Origin: Planctomyces sp. SH-PL14
Lineage (GTDB): Bacteria; Planctomycetota; Planctomycetia; Planctomycetales; Planctomycetaceae
Direction: 5' to 3'
Assembly: GCF_001610835.1 (NCBI RefSeq)
Contig: NZ_CP011270.1
Span: 8,369,256 to 8,433,255, forward strand
DNA: 64,000 nt
The stretch's first letter is position 1. Each line of letters opens with the position of its first letter. Positions 61,311 to 64,000 of the stretch are shown here, in pieces. The notes beneath the pieces are model-generated. The model made no database searches, had not been told where the DNA came from, and saw nothing but the letters and a program-made list of their open reading frames with translations. The translations under genes and the position numbers were made by a program.

Positions 61311-63293
61311 CTACTTGTCGGTCAGGGCCGCCAGCTGGGACCCCACGAGCGAGGCGGTGCTCTGCAGCTGCTGGACCGCCTGCTCCATCGCCGTGAACTG
61401 CGTCCGGATCCGCGCCTCCTGGGCATCGAACAGCGCCTGCTGACGATCGATCGACTTCTGCATCTGGTCGATCCGGTCCTGGAACTGCTTGTCGACCCCG
61501 ACAAAGTCGCCGGTCACCGGGTCGAGCATCTGCCCGAGGAGCTGGTCCAGCCTCGCCGCCAGCCCCCGCGTGAGCGTCATCTCTCCTTCAACGCCGCCGG
61601 TGACCTGCCCGGGTGGGAGCGTGACTCGGACCTGCAGGTCCGCGGAGTTCTTGTTCGTCGCCTTCCCGGACAGGAGCTGGCCGGAACCGATCGCCTCCTC
61701 CTCGACGCCATCGACCACGAACGTCCCGGCGACGTTCTTCCCGACCGAGTTCTCGGTCCCGAGGAACCCGAGCGTCGTATTGGCCGTGCCCGCCGCCAGT
61801 CGGACTTCCGACGAAGTACCGTAGGCTGCCGAGGTAATCTGAAGCTGCCCGGCGATGGCGGCCACGCGGACGGTTCGCCCACTCAGGCCGGGCGCGGCGT
61901 TGATCACCCGCTCCAGCTCCGCCGCCATCTGGTCCTGCGTGTAGGAGCCTTCCGACAGGGTCAGCGGTCCCGTCGACTGGCCGTCGATCGTCGCCGAGAA
62001 GGTGTTGTTGGCGGAGGTCAGGACGGTCGTTCCCGACAACGGATTCGCCGCCGTCACCTGTGCCTGCTCGGCCGCCTGCGTGATGTTGACCTGATAGGGG
62101 ACGCTCAGATCGCGGGTACGGTTGCTCCCGCTGACGAACCGGATCCCGCTGTTCGTGCTCGTTCCATCGAGGGCGAACAGGCGGCGGACGTCGTCACCGG
62201 TCACCCCTTCGGTCCCCCCGTTGAGGATCGAAGTCAGTTTGGAACTGTTGAAGGCGAGCTGGCCGCCGTCCCCGACGGAGACGCCGATCGCGGCCAGGCG
62301 GTTCGCCTTCCCCGATACGCCCGCCACGGCGCCCAGGATCCCGTTCTGGATCTGCTGCTGGATCCGGCGGACTTCGGAGTCCCCCAGGAGCGGGCTGGCC
62401 TTGTCGCTCCCGGCGTCGTAGGCGGTCTGCTTGGAGATGAAGGAGGCCAGCGCGTTATACGAGTCGACGAAGTCCTGGACCGCCTTCACCCCCGCCTGGG
62501 AGTCGCGGGCGACCGTGACCGTCAGCGTCTTGCTCGGATCGGCGTCAAGAAGATTGAGCTCCACCCCGCCGATGAGATTCGACACGCGGTTGGTCTGACT
62601 GGTGACCGTCACCGCTCCTGGCCCCGAGCCGAGCGTTACGGAGGCATCCTGCGCCTCCTGGACCGGGTTGTCGAAATCGAACTCCGGCTTCGTCGCCCCC
62701 CCGGCGGAAGCGGCGAGGTTGTTCGTGATCTGGATCGCGTTCTCGGTGCCGGTCTTCTCCGAGCTGACGACGAGCCGGGCGCCGGAGGCGTCCTGGACGA
62801 CGCTGGCCGACACACCGGCCCCCGCGGCGTTGATGGCCGAAGCGAGCCCGGACAGGGTGTTGTTCGTTCCGTCGATCGTGATCGTGACGGGGGAGCGCGA
62901 TCCGGCGCGGAGGGTGAGCGTCCCCTGGGTGATCTCGCTGTCGGCGTCCGCGACCCCCTGGGTGGCGATCTGCTGCGCCTGCGCCAGCGTCTGCACCTTG
63001 AGGCGGTAGACACCGCTGGCCGCCGTGCTGGAGGCGGTCGCGGTGGCGAGTGTCTCGTCGCTGAGCGAGACGGTCCGGTTCGAGAAGACGTTGTTCTGGA
63101 CCTTGCCGAGCGTCGCCGCCTGCGCGCGGAGGTTGCCGATCTGGTCCTTGATGGAGGAGTAGATCGTCTGCTTCGTCCGGATCTCCGTCTGCCGGGCGGT
63201 GATCAGGTCCTTCTGCGTCTTACGGACCTCGAGCAACCCATCGATGATGGCCTGCGTGTCGATGCCGGTGACGAGTCCGTCGATCGTAGGCAT
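61311..63293 (-). CDS. fliD: Flagellar hook-associated protein 2 (FliD, filament cap)
   Basis: This 660-residue protein forms the cap at the tip of the flagellar filament. The N-terminal FliD_N pattern is clear: DGLVTGIDTQAIIDGLLEVR, then a heptad-rich segment KDQIGNLRAQAATLGKVQNN. The middle is Thr/Ser/Asn-rich. The C-terminal FliD_C part reads VQDFVDSYNALASFISKQTA earlier and LARGxxARLDQLLGQ-type helices near the end (RLDQLLGQMLDPVTGDFVGV and IDRQQALFDAQEARIRTQF). It is 5' of fliS and downstream of flagellin, a common order. Confidence 0.96.
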   Translation of the reverse strand: MPTIDGLVTGIDTQAIIDGLLEVRKTQKDLITARQTEIRTKQTIYSSIKDQIGNLRAQAATLGKVQNNVFSNRTVSLSDETLATATASSTAASGVYRLKVQTLAQAQQIATQGVADADSEITQGTLTLRAGSRSPVTITIDGTNNTLSGLASAINAAGAGVSASVVQDASGARLVVSSEKTGTENAIQITNNLAASAGGATKPEFDFDNPVQEAQDASVTLGSGPGAVTVTSQTNRVSNLIGGVELNLLDADPSKTLTVTVARDSQAGVKAVQDFVDSYNALASFISKQTAYDAGSDKASPLLGDSEVRRIQQQIQNGILGAVAGVSGKANRLAAIGVSVGDGGQLAFNSSKLTSILNGGTEGVTGDDVRRLFALDGTSTNSGIRFVSGSNRTRDLSVPYQVNITQAAEQAQVTAANPLSGTTVLTSANNTFSATIDGQSTGPLTLSEGSYTQDQMAAELERVINAAPGLSGRTVRVAAIAGQLQITSAAYGTSSEVRLAAGTANTTLGFLGTENSVGKNVAGTFVVDGVEEEAIGSGQLLSGKATNKNSADLQVRVTLPPGQVTGGVEGEMTLTRGLAARLDQLLGQMLDPVTGDFVGVDKQFQDRIDQMQKSIDRQQALFDAQEARIRTQFTAMEQAVQQLQSTASLVGSQLAALTDK

Positions 63294-63325
63294 GGCGGCG
63301 GAGGCTGGGTTCTGTTCGGAAGCTC

Positions 63326-63391
63326 ACACTCGCCCGAAGCGCCAGCAAGGGACGATGCGTCCATTCCCTCGCTGGCGCTTCGGGCTAGTGT
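63326..63391. repeat. Large palindrome between fliD and the flagellin gene
   Basis: The arms (63326-63352 and 63365-63391) are nearly perfect inverted repeats of 27 bp. Key words are CGCCCGAAGCGCCAGC on the left and GCTGGCGCTTCGGGC on the right, around a 12-bp centre. This belongs to a repeat type known as a frequent intergenic palindrome in planctomycetes. Confidence 0.88.
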
Positions 63392-63459
63392 GGGGTCACA
63401 CATGTTGTCCCACCGTCGCCGGTCTTCATCGATCGCAGACGGCTGACAGCTCCACACGG

Positions 63460-63495
63460 AAAAAGGGGAGTTGCCCGCGGTGGACAACTCCCCTT
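63460..63495 (-). terminator. Intrinsic terminator of the flagellin gene
   Basis: Stem AAGGGGAGTTG/CAACTCCCCTT is followed on the minus strand by TTTTTCC. It lies about 27 nt after the flagellin stop. Confidence 0.92.
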
Positions 63496-63521
63496 CAAGT
63501 TTTATCGACCGTTTCCGGCGA

Positions 63522-64000
63522 CTACTGGAGCAGCGACAGGACGAGCTGCGGCTGCTGGTTGGCGTTCTTCAGGACCGAGGTGCCGGCCTGGACGAGCACC
63601 TGGTTCTTGGTGAAGTTCGCGATTTCTTCGGCGAAGTCCGTATCGCGGATCGTCGACTCGGCGTTGACCGTGTTCTCGAGCGTCGTCTGGAGGTTGTTGA
63701 TCGTCGAGTTCAGGGTGTTCTGCTGGAAGGCACCCAGGTCACCGCGGAGGTTCGTGATGTCGTCGATCGCGGCGTCGATGACGCCGATCGCGTCCTGGGC
63801 CTTGCCGGCCGAGGTCACGTCGATCTGCGACAGGTTCGAGAACTGGTTGCCCGTGGCCGCGAGGCCGAGTCCCAGGCCGGACGGACCGACCGCGTTGATC
63901 GCGATCGAGGCGGTCTGGTTCTGGTTGGCACCGATCTGGAACACCAGCGAGTTGTCGGTGACGGTGACGGTCCCCTGAGCGCCGGTGACGCTGGTCGTCG
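63522..64000 (-). CDS. fliC: Flagellin, C-terminal part (gene runs off the window)
   Basis: The 159 codons at the window end belong to a gene that begins beyond 64000. The C-terminal D0/D1 region is clear: QFSNLSQIDVTSAGKAQDAI, VIDAAIDDITNLRGDLGAFQ, QNTLNSTINNLQTTLENTVN and AESTIRDTDFAEEIANFTKN. The end is QVLVQAGTSVLKNANQQPQL and then VLSLLQ, typical of flagellins. A GTG inside the frame is not the start, because the frame stays open to the edge. A terminator follows the stop codon. Confidence 0.96.
   Translation of the reverse strand, partial: TTSVTGAQGTVTVTDNSLVFQIGANQNQTASIAINAVGPSGLGLGLAATGNQFSNLSQIDVTSAGKAQDAIGVIDAAIDDITNLRGDLGAFQQNTLNSTINNLQTTLENTVNAESTIRDTDFAEEIANFTKNQVLVQAGTSVLKNANQQPQLVLSLLQ

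Noticed and set aside
1-64000. CRISPR arrays, prophage or complete insertion sequences
   Set aside because: No regularly spaced short repeats, no transposase, integrase or phage structural genes were found.

Overview
The window is a high-GC bacterial chromosome segment that looks like the phylum Planctomycetota (class Planctomycetia). The evidence is the mix of families strongly enriched there: a PSCyt1/DUF1549/DUF1553 cytochrome-type protein, DUF1598, DUF1080, DUF11-type and DUF1573 secreted proteins, a TIGR03009/LolA-like protein, a receptor-like Ser/Thr kinase, BatA-like VWA membrane proteins, hopanoid genes and flagella. No species is claimed. The segment holds about 40 real genes, one tRNA-Gly, and an unusually large amount of repetitive intergenic DNA. 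No CRISPR array, insertion sequence, prophage or rRNA was seen.

Layout: 1-6.5 kb has the end of a sugar isomerase-like gene, birA, a VWA membrane protein, a lone CpaF-type secretion ATPase and a Gfo/Idh/MocA oxidoreductase. 7-10.4 kb has greA with a terminator-like leader, a small conserved ORF, a gene-poor stretch, a SUKH/SMI1-like protein and a TatD-type hydrolase. 10.8-16 kb is a hopanoid-related run: squalene-hopene cyclase, a GlmU-N-like uridylyltransferase, an exported methyltransferase-like protein, a small ORF and a squalene/phytoene synthase. 16-26 kb has an M24 peptidase, a lidless Hsp70, rarA, a second VWA protein and uup. 26-34 kb has a secreted Cys-rich protein, a 1294-residue membrane kinase and rho. 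34-42 kb has a LolA-like secreted protein, an unknown protein, a CNNM/CBS membrane protein, a family 2 glycosyltransferase, sodA, an L,D-transpeptidase-like protein lacking the active-site Cys, and a small lipoprotein. 42-59 kb has a secretin-like protein, the PSCyt1 protein, an SDR, DUF1598, DUF11, a thioredoxin-fold protein, yhhQ, DUF1573, DUF1080, yacG and tRNA-Gly. 59-64 kb has a PfkB kinase, then fliS, fliD and a partial flagellin.

The most striking feature is a family of about 330-bp intergenic elements, 11 copies in 64 kb (1188, 3985, 6630, 10404, 15976, 33779, 37885, 39835, 48778, 54876 and 60333). Each full copy has a conserved left end, a left hairpin, a conserved core with a small stem, a right hairpin and a palindromic right end, with outer arms that are mutually inverted. 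None lies inside a gene. In 9 of 11 copies the left end points at the 3' end of the neighbouring gene, and in four it abuts the stop codon. The small ORFs found inside copies are not consistent with protein coding. The family could be a non-autonomous mobile element or a structured 3'-UTR RNA. I know of no named family that matches it, but I could not search.

Three or four shorter palindromic intergenic repeat families, of types common in planctomycete and other environmental genomes, occur as well. Several genes have clear intrinsic terminators, so the large elements are not simply the organism's normal terminators.
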